This document shows, one piece after another, positions 18,220 to 30,710 of a stretch of 64,000 bases of DNA (positions are counted from its first letter, which is position 1; every line of letters starts with the position of its first letter). A model generated the notes under the pieces. That model worked only from the letters and a program-made list of their open reading frames with translations. It searched no databases and was not told where the DNA came from. Location of the stretch: assembly GCF_009711415.1 (NCBI RefSeq), contig NZ_SMLZ01000112.1, positions 62,001-126,000 on the forward strand, given 5' to 3'. Position numbers and translations under genes: made by a program. Origin of the DNA: Roseibium denhamense (GTDB lineage: Bacteria; Pseudomonadota; Alphaproteobacteria; Rhizobiales; Stappiaceae).

Positions 18220-19113
18220 ATGCCAGAACTGCCGGAAGTGGAAACGGTCAAGCGCGGATTGGCGCCAACCTTCGAAAGCTCGATCATTACAAAGGTGGAT
18301 CAGAACCGTCCGGATTTGCGCTTTCCATTTCCCGGCGAATTTGCAAACCGGCTGACAAACCGAAAAGTTACGGCCCTCTCCCGCCGGTCAAAGTATCTGC
18401 TGGCAGACCTCGACAATGGTGATGTTCTGGTCATGCATCTCGGCATGTCCGGATCCTTCCGTGTTGAAGCTGATTTGGACAGCCTGACACCCGGCACGTT
18501 TGCGCATGAGCGCAGCAAAGACCCAAAACATGACCATGTGGTGTTTCATCTCCAGACACCGGGCAAAGAAAGAGCACGGATTGTCTACAATGACCCGCGC
18601 CGTTTCGGGTTCATGACACTTATTCCCCGCGAAACGCTCAGCGAGCATCCGCTGTTTCGGGAACTTGGAATGGAGCCGCTTGGCAACAGCCTGGATGGAT
18701 ACGCAATCGCCCGCCTGTTTGCCGGCCGGAAAACACCGCTCAAGGCTGCACTTCTTAATCAAAAACTGATTGCGGGCCTCGGCAACATTTACGTCTGCGA
18801 AGCGCTATGGCGGACTGGCCTTAATCCGGAGAGGGCGGCCGGGAGCCTTGTCACCAAGTCCGGCCGGCCTACCAAAAAAGCAACGGAACTGGCCAACAAC
18901 ATCCGTGCAACCCTTGAAGAGGCCATAAGGGCAGGCGGCTCGTCATTGAGGGATCACGCGCAAACGGATGGCAGCCTTGGCTACTTTCAGCATTCGTTCG
19001 CTGTATATGACCGGGAGAACCAGCCCTGTAGTTCCGAGGGGTGCAAGGGAACCGTGGTTCGTGCAGTGCATTCAAACCGGTCAACTTTCTACTGCCCGTC
19101 ATGCCAAAGGTGA
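18220..19113 (+). CDS. mutM: Formamidopyrimidine-DNA glycosylase (Fpg/MutM)
   Basis: A 297-residue base-excision glycosylase that removes 8-oxoguanine and formamidopyrimidines and then cuts the backbone. The mature N-terminus is [13 protein letters not shown], giving the catalytic Pro-2 and Glu-3. The helix-two-turn-helix contains [19 protein letters not shown], and the C-terminal zinc finger has CSSEGC and CPSC. The frame is open 84 bp further upstream; the ATG at 18220 is fixed by the catalytic proline. It is divergent from ubiE, as in many Hyphomicrobiales. Confidence 0.98.
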   Translation: MPELPEVETVKRGLAPTFESSIITKVDQNRPDLRFPFPGEFANRLTNRKVTALSRRSKYLLADLDNGDVLVMHLGMSGSFRVEADLDSLTPGTFAHERSKDPKHDHVVFHLQTPGKERARIVYNDPRRFGFMTLIPRETLSEHPLFRELGMEPLGNSLDGYAIARLFAGRKTPLKAALLNQKLIAGLGNIYVCEALWRTGLNPERAAGSLVTKSGRPTKKATELANNIRATLEEAIRAGGSSLRDHAQTDGSLGYFQHSFAVYDRENQPCSSEGCKGTVVRAVHSNRSTFYCPSCQR

Positions 19114-19215
19114 TTATTCAAGCACAAGTTGGATGCGCTGCCTTGCCAGACCGGCACGGGGTCGGCTACCCATGACCCGTTAGTCAAACATGTCCTGGCA
19201 CTGGGAGCGGGCAAA

Positions 19216-19989
19216 ATGGGATATGAAAACATTCGTGTCGAAAAACGCGGCAAGGTCGGCTGGATAACTCTTGACCGGCCGAAGGCACTGAACGCCCTCA
19301 ATGCCGCACTCATCAATGAGCTCGGCACGGCGCTTGATGGATTTGATGCGGATGAGCGGATCGGCTGCATCGTCATCACGGGGTCGGAAAAGGCATTTGC
19401 CGCCGGCGCCGACATCAAGGAAATGCAACCGCATAATTTTTCTTCAGCTTACCAAAAAGACCTGATTACGCCATTTGATCGCGTTTCCCAAAACCGGAAG
19501 CCAATCATTGCGGCTGTTGCAGGTTATGCTTTGGGGGGCGGGTGCGAATTGGCCATGCTGTGCGACTTCATTATCGCAGCGGACACGGCCAAGTTCGGAC
19601 AGCCGGAAATTACGCTGGGTGTCATTCCCGGAGCAGGCGGCACCCAGCGGCTGACACGCTTTGTTGGAAAGTCGAAAGCTATGGAGATGGTGCTCACCGG
19701 CCGCATGATGGATGCGGAAGAAGCTGAGCGCAGCGGCCTTGTGAGCCGGATCGTAGCGGCGGATGACCTTTTGGAAGAGGCCTTGAAGGCGGCAGAAAAG
19801 ATCGCCGAATTCTCATTGCCGGTGGTCATGATGGCCAAGGAGAGTGTGGACCGGGCCTACGAGACAACCTTGTCTGAAGGGGTCCGGTTCGAACGCCGTG
19901 TTTTCCAGGCCATGTTTGCCCTGGAGGACCAGAAGGAAGGCATGACAGCGTTTATCGAAAAACGGTCACCGCAGTTCGACAACAAATAA
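19216..19989 (+). CDS. Enoyl-CoA hydratase
   Basis: A 257-residue crotonase-fold enzyme that hydrates trans-2-enoyl-CoA in fatty acid oxidation. The oxyanion hole is formed by [11 protein letters not shown] and by [14 protein letters not shown], and the catalytic region is [21 protein letters not shown], which carries the two acidic residues of a true hydratase. The longer frame from 19129 adds 29 residues without homology-like features; [19 protein letters not shown] is the usual family start and has GGAGCGGG before it. It sits between mutM and rpsT. Confidence 0.93.
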   Translation: MGYENIRVEKRGKVGWITLDRPKALNALNAALINELGTALDGFDADERIGCIVITGSEKAFAAGADIKEMQPHNFSSAYQKDLITPFDRVSQNRKPIIAAVAGYALGGGCELAMLCDFIIAADTAKFGQPEITLGVIPGAGGTQRLTRFVGKSKAMEMVLTGRMMDAEEAERSGLVSRIVAADDLLEEALKAAEKIAEFSLPVVMMAKESVDRAYETTLSEGVRFERRVFQAMFALEDQKEGMTAFIEKRSPQFDNK

Positions 19990-20163
19990 ATGTCGGACAT
20001 TCCGGCACAAAGCCGTTGACGTCCCGGCCCTGCACGCTTATAAGCAGCGCCCAATCGGTGGCGGTTTTCCGCCGCCGTTATTGTTTGATCGGGCCGAGCA
20101 GATTATGTGTTCATCCCGATCGCCAACGGACACATGTCCCCCTTACCGATCAGGATTGAGCCC

Positions 20164-20430
20164 ATGGCCAACACACCATCGGCCAAGAAGGCGGCCCGCA
20201 AGATTGCCCGCCGGACGGCCACGAACAAAGCTCGCCGGAGCCGCGTGCGCACCTTCCTCCGTACTGTCGAGGAAGCGATTGCGTCAGGCGACAAGAGCGC
20301 TGCAACAGAAGCCTTCAAGGCAGCGCAGCCGGAAATCATGCGCGCAGCCTCCAAAGGCGTGATGCACGCGAACACTGCATCGCGGAAGGTTTCCCGTCTC
20401 AATGCCCGCATTAAGGCAATCAGCGCTTAA
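20164..20430 (+). CDS. rpsT: 30S ribosomal protein S20
   Basis: An 88-residue basic protein: [39 protein letters not shown], then [33 protein letters not shown]. This is S20, which binds 16S rRNA in the small subunit body. The frame is open 57 bp upstream, but [10 protein letters not shown] is the conserved start. It is followed at once by a strong terminator. In alphaproteobacteria rpsT is commonly just upstream of dnaA, as here. Confidence 0.98.
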   Translation: MANTPSAKKAARKIARRTATNKARRSRVRTFLRTVEEAIASGDKSAATEAFKAAQPEIMRAASKGVMHANTASRKVSRLNARIKAISA

Positions 20431-20455
20431 CCATTCCGCCATCGAAACGTTAATT

Positions 20456-20485
20456 AAACCCGGCCTCAGTGCCGGGTTTTTTTTA
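20456..20485 (+). terminator. Rho-independent terminator of rpsT
   Basis: AAACCCGGC, six-base loop, GCCGGG and then eight T residues, 26 bp past the rpsT stop codon. A textbook intrinsic terminator on the plus strand. Confidence 0.92.
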
Positions 20486-21071
20486 GCCGCGCAATTTTGT
20501 GGATGACCGGAAACATCCATCAGGCGCCGTGCAATTGGTAAAATTGCCACCCTGAGCAATGGCAAAAATTTTCTATATTTTTCAACATCTTATAAGCATG
20601 TAGCTTCCATCCAATTGCTTCAAACCGGATTCGATACGAGTCAAGATATCCCTTTCAAATTTTTTTTTAAAAGCTGCGTTTTTGCGGTGCTGCAGCGCTT
20701 CGAATGGCAAAAAGTTATTGCAGGAAAAAGCATTTGCTCGCTCACCCACAGCTGGCAAAAAGTTAATGACGCTAGGGCAGAAACCGCCATTTTGGATGCA
20801 CCGCCAAATGACCCTGTTGAACCCAGCAGCTGGTCTGTATATGTTCAAACAGCTGGCGACGGAAAGACTAGCGAAACAACAAAAAATGGTGCTTGGATCA
20901 ACAATGTATAAGTTAAAAGATAACATAGCTGGGCACACTCACCCCTGTCACCGCGACGAATACAGAAACGTATTCGATTTAAGACGCTCTTAGCGGCGTC
21001 AAAGTCTTTATAACCTTCCTATTTTCTAAGAATCTAATCAACAGCGGCTCGTCCGCTGCCGGGGGATTATT
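20486..21071. other. 586-bp intergenic region upstream of the rhodanese and dnaA genes
   Basis: No gene can be supported here. The sequence is AT-richer than its surroundings. TGGCAAAAAGTTA occurs twice, near 20705 and 20753, in the same orientation. Three short inverted repeats lie closer to the rhodanese gene: CGAATAC/GTATTCG (20957-20976), GACGC/GCGTC (20983-21000) and CAGCGG/CCGCTG (about 21042-21058). One near-consensus DnaA box (reverse TGTGGATGA, about 20498) is present, which is too little to call an origin. It may be the regulatory leader of the following genes. Confidence 0.45.
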
Positions 21072-21512
21072 GTGCAAACGAACATTGGATACGCTAGTGA
21101 CTTGACCGCTTTGGAAACGTACACGCGTCTTCAAGACAATAACCCGGCCGCTCTTGTTGATGTTCGCACTCAGGCCGAATGGACATTTGTTGGTGTGCCA
21201 GATCTTCGTTCGATCGCGGGCGAGCCGATTTTGGTGGAATGGCAGGGATTTCCGTCTTCTGGCCCCAATCCGTACTTCGTGCGGGATCTTTCTGAGCTTC
21301 TTGCGCAGAAAGGACTTGACCAAGACGCGTCAATCTATTTTCTGTGCCGCTCCGGCGCGCGCAGCCAAGCAGCGGCAATCGCGCTCACTCAAGCCGGTTA
21401 TTCCCGTTGCTTCAATATATCAGATGGTTTCGAAGGTCCGCTTGACGGAGATGGCCACCGCGGAACCAATTCAGGCTGGAAGGCCGCCGGGTTACCCTGG
21501 ATCCAAAGTTAA
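21072..21512 (+). CDS. Rhodanese-like domain protein
   Basis: A 146-residue single rhodanese domain. AALVDVRTQAEWTFVGVPDL is the CH2A-like motif and IYFLCRSGARSQAAAIAL is the active-site loop with the sulfur-accepting cysteine (CRSGARS, six residues long). The C-terminus has GFEGPLDGDGHRGTNSGWKAAGLPWIQS, a form common in alphaproteobacteria. It would transfer sulfane sulfur in the cytoplasm. The start is a GTG at 21072 preceded by GGGGGA. It precedes dnaA by 154 bp. Confidence 0.88.
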   Translation: MQTNIGYASDLTALETYTRLQDNNPAALVDVRTQAEWTFVGVPDLRSIAGEPILVEWQGFPSSGPNPYFVRDLSELLAQKGLDQDASIYFLCRSGARSQAAAIALTQAGYSRCFNISDGFEGPLDGDGHRGTNSGWKAAGLPWIQS

Positions 21513-21666
21513 AAGTGCACCGGTAAAACCGGGCTTCGGCGAGAGAGTATTTCTGTCGTCAATCTAATAACCGTCCCAAAAGGGACATCATAAGCTGCAA
21601 AAGCAGCAAGGCGTAGAAGAGTGGCTGTGGCGGACCGTTCTTCTTATTGTACAGGAGGCAGATGAT

Positions 21667-23145
21667 ATGCAGGTTCAGGAGGCAGGCGGCTCCGAACAAT
21701 GGAAGCGGGTCAAGAAGCAGCTCCGCGCAGAGCTGGGGGACGATGTGTTCACCAGCTGGTTTGCACGGGTTGACCTTGAAGAACATCAAGATGGAACCGT
21801 AAGGCTGTCCGTCCCAACCCGCTTTCTCAAGCAATGGATCCAGAACAACTACAACGATCAGCTCATGGGCTTGTGGCAACGCGAGTGTGATGATGTGCAT
21901 CGCATCGAGTTGACAGTGCGCGGCGCCATCCGGCCGCGTCAGGCCCCGGTGGTTAAGCCAAGCCTTGCCGCTCCGGCAAATGTTGCGGCCGTTCAGCCGG
22001 ATGCACGCGGGGACACCCTGGCCGATGTATCTCCAGTAGCACGTGCGCAAGCAGCAACGGCTGCTCTGGGGCGCGGTGACAGCAACACCGGCGACAGCGC
22101 GCGCGATGTCCTACAAGGCGCTGCGCTGGATCCCAAATATACGTTCGACACATTTGTTGAAGGCGAGTCTAACAACCTTGCGCTTGCCGCAGCACGCCAA
22201 GTTGCCTCCGGCGGTGCGGTGACATTCAATCCGCTTTATCTGCATGCCTCCGTCGGCTTGGGCAAAACCCACCTGATGCAAGCCGTGGCCGCAAAGGCGC
22301 GGGCGAGCGGCCGGAAAGTCCTGTACCTGACGGCCGAGCACTTCATGTATAAGTTTGTTGCGGCGCTAAAATCTCAATCGGCCCTTGCGTTTAAGGATAC
22401 GCTTCGCACAATCGACCTGCTCCTGATCGATGACATGCAATTCCTGCATGGGAAGCAGGTCCAACAAGAATTCTGCCATACGCTGAACGCATTGATTGAC
22501 GGTGCACGTCAAGTAATCGTTGCGGCAGACCGGGCTCCGTCTGAACTGGACACACTCGATGACCGGGTCCGCTCGCGTCTGTCCGGCGGTCTTGTGGTTG
22601 GCATACAGGAACCGGATTTTGTTCTGCGCCGGAATATCCTCACCTCCCGCGTGGAACAGGCCCGAAAATCCTACCCGCAATTCGATGTGCCTGATGGGGT
22701 GCTGGACTATATCGCCCGTCACGTTGCGTCTTCCGGCCGGGATCTTGAAGGTGCCTTGAACCGCCTGATTGCGCACAATCAGCTGACGAACCAGCCGATC
22801 ACCCAGGAAATGGCCGAGATGACCTTACGGGATCTCGTCCGGTCCAGCGAACCGCGGCGGGTCAAGATCGAGGACATCCAGCGGGTGGTTAGCAAGCATT
22901 ACAATGTGACCAAGGCTGATCTGCTGTCTGCCCGCAGGACCCGCACGATTGTTCGGCCCCGCCAGATAGCAATGTATCTGGCAAAGGTTATGACCCCGCG
23001 GTCTCTGCCGGAAATCGGACGGCGATTTGGCAACCGGGACCACACCACAGTCCTTCATGCAGTGCGGAAAATCGAGGAAATGGCCCGTGCAGACTACGCA
23101 CTTGCGCAAGAGCTTGAGCTGCTGAAGCGTATGCTCGACGCCTAA
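21667..23145 (+). CDS. dnaA: Chromosomal replication initiator protein DnaA
   Basis: A 492-residue initiator. Domain I is [23 protein letters not shown], domain II is a variable Ala-rich linker, domain III has Walker [17 protein letters not shown] and Walker [20 protein letters not shown], and domain IV is the DNA-binding helix-turn-helix [41 protein letters not shown] strong AGGAGG ribosome-binding site precedes the ATG. It heads dnaA-dnaN-recF-gyrB. Confidence 0.98.
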   Translation: MQVQEAGGSEQWKRVKKQLRAELGDDVFTSWFARVDLEEHQDGTVRLSVPTRFLKQWIQNNYNDQLMGLWQRECDDVHRIELTVRGAIRPRQAPVVKPSLAAPANVAAVQPDARGDTLADVSPVARAQAATAALGRGDSNTGDSARDVLQGAALDPKYTFDTFVEGESNNLALAAARQVASGGAVTFNPLYLHASVGLGKTHLMQAVAAKARASGRKVLYLTAEHFMYKFVAALKSQSALAFKDTLRTIDLLLIDDMQFLHGKQVQQEFCHTLNALIDGARQVIVAADRAPSELDTLDDRVRSRLSGGLVVGIQEPDFVLRRNILTSRVEQARKSYPQFDVPDGVLDYIARHVASSGRDLEGALNRLIAHNQLTNQPITQEMAEMTLRDLVRSSEPRRVKIEDIQRVVSKHYNVTKADLLSARRTRTIVRPRQIAMYLAKVMTPRSLPEIGRRFGNRDHTTVLHAVRKIEEMARADYALAQELELLKRMLDA

Positions 23146-23176
23146 AGGATACAATACCCGATTTTCTACGGTTTTT

Positions 23177-23208
23177 GGGGGCGTTCTGAATGGACGCCCC
23201 CTTGCTTT
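23177..23208 (+). terminator. Rho-independent terminator after dnaA
   Basis: GGGGGCGT, loop, ACGCCCCC followed by TTGCTTTT, 31 bp after dnaA. It separates dnaA from dnaN-recF-gyrB. Confidence 0.82.
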
Positions 23209-23267
23209 TGACAGCTGTTAAGGGCAGTGTCGGTGCCCCGCTTACGAGCGGAAAAACAGCATTATTT

Positions 23268-23287
23268 GCCGGACAGTTCTGTCCGGC
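23268..23287. repeat. 20-bp inverted repeat in the dnaN leader
   Basis: GCCGGACA-GTTC-TGTCCGGC is a perfect stem of 8 bp with a 4-base loop, 24 bp upstream of the dnaN start. Its position suggests an mRNA leader hairpin or a regulator binding site for dnaN. Confidence 0.55.
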
Positions 23288-23311
23288 CTTTCATCAGTAC
23301 GGAACGAGTGT

Positions 23312-24430
23312 ATGAAAGCGACCCTCGAGCGGACCGACCTCCTCAAGTCCTTGACCCACGTTCACAGGGTGGTCGAGCGCCGAAATACAATACCCATTCT
23401 GTCAAACGTTCTGCTAAGGGCTGACGGCGGAGCACTGAACCTCAAGGCCACGGACTTGGATCTCGAAATCATCGAGACGGTGCCGGCCTTGGTTGAAATG
23501 CCAGGAGCCACTACGGTTCCCGCCCATATGTTTTACGATATCGTCCGGAAACTGCCCGAGGGTTCACAGGTGGTTCTGGAAACAACCGGTGATGAAAGCA
23601 CGCTGGAAATCCGCGCCGGCAGATCCCGGTTTACGCTGCAGATGTTGCCAGAAGCCGATTTCCCGGACCTCACAGCCGGTGAGTTCAGCCATGGCTTTTC
23701 ATTGACAGCTGCAGATATCCGCAAGCTGATCGATACCACGCAGTTTGCGATTTCGACCGAAGAGACGCGCTATTATCTGAACGGTATCTACCTGCACACT
23801 GTTGACGGGACAAACGAACAGCAGTTCCGCGCTGTGGCAACAGATGGCCACCGCCTGGCCCAGGCTGAGGTGCCCGCACCTTCCGGATCCTCTGGAATGC
23901 CGGGCATAATTGTGCCCCGGAAAACAGTCGGCGAGATCCAGAAGCTTCTGGAAACGCCGGACGCCGACGTTCAGATCGAGCTGTCGGACACAAAGATCCG
24001 GCTGACGACAGGTCCGATTATCCTGACCTCGAAACTCATCGACGGCACATTTCCCGACTATGGCCGCGTTATCCCGCAAGGCAATGACAAGGAAATGCGG
24101 GTCGACCGGGACGAGTTCAAGGAGGCTGTTGATCGAGTTTCGACGATTTCCTCCGAACGTGGCCGCGCGGTGAAGATTTCGTTGTCCGATGGCCGCATGG
24201 TCTTGACGGTGAACAATCCGGATTCCGGCAGTGCGACCGAAGAATTGGCGGTTGAGTATGGGTCTGACTCACTCGATATCGGGTTTAACTCCAAGTACCT
24301 TCTGGATATCGCCAATCAGCTCAGCAGCGATACAGCTCTGTTCCGTTTGGCAGATTCAGGATCGCCCACGCTCATACAGGACAATACGGTCGATGATTGC
24401 CTGTTCGTCCTGATGCCAATGCGCGTGTGA
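23312..24430 (+). CDS. dnaN: DNA polymerase III beta subunit (sliding clamp)
   Basis: A 372-residue clamp protein with the three-domain repeat of DnaN. It starts MKATLERTDLLKSLTHVHRVVERRNTIPILSNVLL, contains FAISTEETRYYLNGIYLH and AVATDGHRLAQAEV at the expected places, and ends DDCLFVLMPMRV, the conserved C-terminal strand by the partner-binding pocket. It encircles DNA and tethers the polymerase. It follows dnaA and precedes recF by 37 bp. Confidence 0.98.
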   Translation: MKATLERTDLLKSLTHVHRVVERRNTIPILSNVLLRADGGALNLKATDLDLEIIETVPALVEMPGATTVPAHMFYDIVRKLPEGSQVVLETTGDESTLEIRAGRSRFTLQMLPEADFPDLTAGEFSHGFSLTAADIRKLIDTTQFAISTEETRYYLNGIYLHTVDGTNEQQFRAVATDGHRLAQAEVPAPSGSSGMPGIIVPRKTVGEIQKLLETPDADVQIELSDTKIRLTTGPIILTSKLIDGTFPDYGRVIPQGNDKEMRVDRDEFKEAVDRVSTISSERGRAVKISLSDGRMVLTVNNPDSGSATEELAVEYGSDSLDIGFNSKYLLDIANQLSSDTALFRLADSGSPTLIQDNTVDDCLFVLMPMRV

Positions 24431-24467
24431 TCTGCGCGAACGCTCAAACTGTTCTGGAAACAGGCTC

Positions 24468-25601
24468 ATGACGGACTTCCGGTCGGCGCAGCTGAGCCGT
24501 TTGACACTGACCGGCTTCCGAAACTACGAGACGCTCACGCTTTCAATGGCGGCAAAACTGATCGCCTTTGTTGGTCCCAACGGCGCAGGTAAAACCAATA
24601 TTCTGGAGGCGGTGTCATTTCTGACCGCCGGCCGGGGCCTGCGCCGGGCGGCCCTGGCCGATATCGCAAGAAGTGGCGGCGACGGGGGCTGGAGTGTTGC
24701 CGCGACCGTTCTCCTGGACGGTCTCGAGACAAAGATCGGCACCGGGCTGATTTCCGGCACCTCGGGCCGGAAAGTCCGCATCGACGGACAAGATGTCAAA
24801 GGCTCCGAAAGCCTGCTGGATTACATGCGGGTTCTCTGGCTGGTCCCATCCATGGATGGCCTGTTCACCGGCGGGGCCTCTGACCGGCGGCGTTTTCTCG
24901 ACCGCCTGACGCTCGCACTCGACCCCGGCCATGGCCGCCGTGTTGGCGACTTTGAAACGTCCCTGCGCCAAAGAAACCGGCTTTTGGAAAACGGCGGAGA
25001 CGATGCCTACCTAACGGCACTTGAACAGCAGGTGGCCGAACTGGGCGCAGCAGTCTCTCTGGCCCGGCTTGAGACCGTCGATTTGCTTGGCAAAATGCTC
25101 AAAGCCCAAGCAGAAGAGGCCTGCACGCCGTTTCCCACAGCAGCAGTCACTCTCGAAGGGGCCTACGAAACCGAAATGGCCGGCCTTCCCGCCTCTGACC
25201 AGGAAGACCACTACAGACACCTCCTGCGCTCTGGCCGGTACCGGGACCGCGCTGCCGGACGGACATTGACTGGCCCGCACCTGAGCGACCTGAAAGTGGT
25301 CCACTTGGCCAAGAACATGCCGGCGGCTCAATCCTCGACCGGGGAACAAAAGGCTCTCTTGATAGGGCTGATCCTTGCCCATGCGGAACTAACGGCAAAG
25401 GTATCGGGCATGACGCCGGTGCTGCTGCTGGACGAAGTTGCCGCCCACCTCGATCCGGACCGGCGGGCGGCGCTTTTTGACAAGCTTGATGTATTGGGTG
25501 GTCAGGTCTTCATGACCGGGACAGACACCGCTCTTTTTGAAGCCCTGCCGGGCGGGTCGGAGCTGTTTGAAATACGCGATCATTCCGCCCAGCGCTTGTG
25601 A
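24468..25601 (+). CDS. recF: DNA replication/repair protein RecF
   Basis: A 377-residue SMC-like ATPase that helps load RecA at gaps. Walker A is FVGPNGAGKTNILEAVSFL, preceded by LSRLTLTGFRNYETLTL. The signature is QSSTGEQKALLIGLILAHAEL and Walker B is PVLLLDEVAAHLDPDRRAALFDKL. It lies between dnaN and gyrB on the same strand, the conserved order of the bacterial replication cluster. Confidence 0.97.
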   Translation: MTDFRSAQLSRLTLTGFRNYETLTLSMAAKLIAFVGPNGAGKTNILEAVSFLTAGRGLRRAALADIARSGGDGGWSVAATVLLDGLETKIGTGLISGTSGRKVRIDGQDVKGSESLLDYMRVLWLVPSMDGLFTGGASDRRRFLDRLTLALDPGHGRRVGDFETSLRQRNRLLENGGDDAYLTALEQQVAELGAAVSLARLETVDLLGKMLKAQAEEACTPFPTAAVTLEGAYETEMAGLPASDQEDHYRHLLRSGRYRDRAAGRTLTGPHLSDLKVVHLAKNMPAAQSSTGEQKALLIGLILAHAELTAKVSGMTPVLLLDEVAAHLDPDRRAALFDKLDVLGGQVFMTGTDTALFEALPGGSELFEIRDHSAQRL

Positions 25602-25741
25602 ACCGCCAGCACCCCTTAAATCCGCCAGAATCTTGTGGTTTTCCACCATATTCCCTTCGCCGGCTTGGCGTTGGCACGCCGGTGGTTGAACCCCCGCTGG
25701 AACCCCGTATAACGGGGAGAAACAGATAAACCGATTGGTGA

Positions 25742-28204
<2,463 letters not shown>

Positions 28205-28225
28205 CACACATGTAATCAAGCGATC

Positions 28226-28258
28226 AAAAAAAGCGGCGAGATTTTCGCCGCTTTTTTA
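28226..28258. terminator. Bidirectional terminator between gyrB and the GGDEF/EAL gene
   Basis: AAAAAAGCGGCGA, short loop, TCGCCGCTTTTTT. The stem is flanked by A runs on the left and T runs on the right, so it can stop transcription arriving from gyrB on the plus strand and from the convergent GGDEF/EAL gene on the minus strand. Confidence 0.92.
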
Positions 28259-28275
28259 TTACCAGAACCGCTTCG

Positions 28276-30363
28276 CTACGACGCCTCTGGCCAAGGCTCG
28301 GGACGTCCGAAATAGAAACCCTGCGCGGCTTCCACATTCAGCTCTTTCAACAAGGATGCTTCTGCTGCTGTCTCAACATGCTTGGCAATCACCTTGATCC
28401 CAAGCTCATGGGCTGCGCGCACCAAACCACTCAAGATTGCGGTTTTCGCTGGCGCTTCTACCACTTGCTGCGTGAGACTGGCTTCAAGTTTCAACCAATC
28501 CACCCGCAATGCGGTCAGGCGGGACAAGACGGGCCAATGTCCTGCAAAATCGTCGATGGCTGTTTGACACCCGAGATCCGAAACAAACTGGAAGAAGTTC
28601 TCAACAGTCACAGGTTCACGCAGGAAATCCTTCTCAGCGATTTCCAGGCATAGTTTCGAGGCAAGCAGAGGATTGGGGCTCAGCCGGTTAAACAAACAAT
28701 CCCTGAAATTCGGATCCCGCGCTGATTCAGCTGAAACATTCATGGTCAACAAAGACCGCACTGGACTGCGTTCAGCGACATCAAGTACCTTGTCCAGGGT
28801 CCACGCGTCCACTTGGGCGATGAAGCCCGAGCGTTCCGCAGCAGAGATCCACGCACGTGACGACAATCCCTCTGCCCGCTCGCCCTGCAGGCGAAGCAAT
28901 ATTTCCGATCCGCAAAATTGCTGCCGCCGCAAACAGACGATCGGCATTGAGTAAAGTGCCAACTCATTTGCCCGGAAACTCCCCGGTTCCGGCAAATCCC
29001 GCAGGGCCATTTCATTTGCGGCGCAGTCGCCGGAAACGACGGAATGGACCTGCACAGACCGGCCGCCGAATCGTTTTCCGCGTAGGCAGGCTCTGTCCGC
29101 TATCGCCAGCAAGGATGCCGGGTCGGTATCATCCAAGGAAATGCCGGGGGCCAAGTACGCGACACCGATCGATCCACCAATCGTAAAGACACGATCGGCG
29201 ATCTCCAGCCGGATCCTATCAAAGCCGTCGAGGATCCGTTCAGCGATCTCGTGCGCCGCCTCCTTGCTGGCAACGGGCAGCATACCCGCGAACTCATCAC
29301 CACCGATCCGGGCTGCCGTTCCAAACTCACCAAGTGTCAGTGTCAGGCATGCGGCAACCCGCAAAAGCATGTCATCGCCTGCATCGTGACCCCCGAGATC
29401 ATTGACCTTCTTGAACTCATCCAGATCGATATAGATGATCGCAAGCCCGGACTCAGGTTCAAGGCGCAGGCGCTGCAGCTCCTGGTCAAGTGCCCGGGTT
29501 AAAGACCGGCGGTTGGCAAGACCGGTCAGGGGATCCTGATAAGCAAGGCGCCGGTTTTCCGCCACTTCATAAGGGCAGTCCACATTTCTCCTCAAGATCG
29601 CCATCATGGGCGCATCCTGATCACGGCCCGATCCGGTTTGGGGCAGGGGAGCAAGACGGATTTCACACATCCTGCGATCAACAGGGAAGGCTGAACTGTC
29701 CTTGCCCTGCCGCTCGGGCAAGTAAAGTGTTTGAGTGGACCCGGCAGGCAGATCCCGGAGCGCTTCTGTCACCAAGCTGACATCGTAGGCACTCCGGGCA
29801 GCGGTTACCAGCTTTGCGGCCCGTTGCTCGAGTGTATCGTCCGGCTCCAGGATGACCACTTCATCGGGAAAGCCCGCGAGAAGTTGATTCAAGTCCCGCA
29901 GTCCAAAATCCCTTCTGGAATCTTGCGGTTGTTCATCGACAGCTTTTGGTTCTACCGCGTCCGTCTCGAACTGGATCAGAACTGCGCGATGACCATTGCT
30001 GAACGAAACAAAAGACGTGCACAAAAGATGAGTACACAACAACTGACCGGATTTTAAGTAAATTGCGCCGGTGATCTGGGAGGGGACCCCGTTGAATGAG
30101 GCCGACAGTGCCTTTCCGCACCGTTTCCAGCTTGCGTCATCCATTAGGGATTGCAAGGAAACCGGAACCGGACTCATATCATTCGAACGGCACATAGACT
30201 TCAGAAGTTTGTTATGTACCAATATGTTACCATCGCGGCCGACATAGGCCGCAGCATGGGGCAACACCTCCAGCAAGGAGGAATGGAACGCCGTCAGCGT
30301 AATACTGTCTTCATAGCCGGAAGCTTCCCGCCGGCTGCTGTCTAACCGTTGGCTGACTTGCAC
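28276..30363 (-). CDS. GGDEF-EAL protein: probable diguanylate cyclase with a degenerate EAL domain
   Basis: A 695-residue cytosolic protein. Residues about 20-135 look like a PAS-type sensor (LEVLPHAAAYVGRDGNILVHNKLL). A GGDEF domain follows from about 275, with QDPLTGLANRRSL, IDLDEFKKVNDLGGHDAGD and an intact GGDEF at 354-358. The usual inhibitory site RxxD is missing: the equivalent positions read GEFG. The EAL domain is damaged at catalytic positions: EAL is EIL, the late AEGVE-type block reads AKHVE, and the DDFGTGYSSL loop reads DDFAGHWPVL. It is thus likely to make cyclic di-GMP and not to degrade it; the EAL part may bind nucleotide or partner. Confidence 0.88.
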   Translation of the reverse strand: MQVSQRLDSSRREASGYEDSITLTAFHSSLLEVLPHAAAYVGRDGNILVHNKLLKSMCRSNDMSPVPVSLQSLMDDASWKRCGKALSASFNGVPSQITGAIYLKSGQLLCTHLLCTSFVSFSNGHRAVLIQFETDAVEPKAVDEQPQDSRRDFGLRDLNQLLAGFPDEVVILEPDDTLEQRAAKLVTAARSAYDVSLVTEALRDLPAGSTQTLYLPERQGKDSSAFPVDRRMCEIRLAPLPQTGSGRDQDAPMMAILRRNVDCPYEVAENRRLAYQDPLTGLANRRSLTRALDQELQRLRLEPESGLAIIYIDLDEFKKVNDLGGHDAGDDMLLRVAACLTLTLGEFGTAARIGGDEFAGMLPVASKEAAHEIAERILDGFDRIRLEIADRVFTIGGSIGVAYLAPGISLDDTDPASLLAIADRACLRGKRFGGRSVQVHSVVSGDCAANEMALRDLPEPGSFRANELALYSMPIVCLRRQQFCGSEILLRLQGERAEGLSSRAWISAAERSGFIAQVDAWTLDKVLDVAERSPVRSLLTMNVSAESARDPNFRDCLFNRLSPNPLLASKLCLEIAEKDFLREPVTVENFFQFVSDLGCQTAIDDFAGHWPVLSRLTALRVDWLKLEASLTQQVVEAPAKTAILSGLVRAAHELGIKVIAKHVETAAEASLLKELNVEAAQGFYFGRPEPWPEAS

Positions 30364-30710
30364 CAGACCGCCCTTTCAATATCCGCTTGAATGACGCTCA
30401 ACTCAAAACAGATACGCGCGCCTCACTATTTGGAGATTATTAGCATATAAAAATTGCCAATCTTGGCGATTGAGAACTACCCACAAGAGTTCGAATTTTT
30501 ATCCTTAATGAAATGTTAATTTTTACTTCTGTTTTTTGCTTAAATTTTTAATTAACTCCCCTAGGTAAGGTCTGTGTTTTGCCTTTCCAGCCATATTTTC
30601 ATCACGCACCGTGAGTATGAAGGGCGCAAGCAGCAAACGAATCTGGCGGGTGTGCCCAAAGCCAGACCTATGACCTCGCCAACTGTTCCAACGATGACCG
30701 GGTAGAGACT
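30364..30710. other. 347-bp AT-rich intergenic region
   Basis: The divergent regulatory region between the GGDEF/EAL gene and the RlpA-like gene. No coding sequence is supported. It holds AT-rich tracts around 30430-30560, which probably contain the promoters. A 23-codon Lys-rich frame on the minus strand (30523-30594) was considered and not accepted. Confidence 0.5.

Noticed and set aside
20486-21071. oriC upstream of dnaA
   Set aside because: Only one near-match to the DnaA box and no cluster; in this group the origin is often far from dnaA.
30523-30594. Short Lys-rich 23-codon frame (MAGKAKHRPYLGELIKNLSKKQK) on the minus strand
   Set aside because: It starts cleanly, but there is no strong ribosome-binding site, no family match and no partner gene. 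A chance frame in an AT-rich region is likelier.
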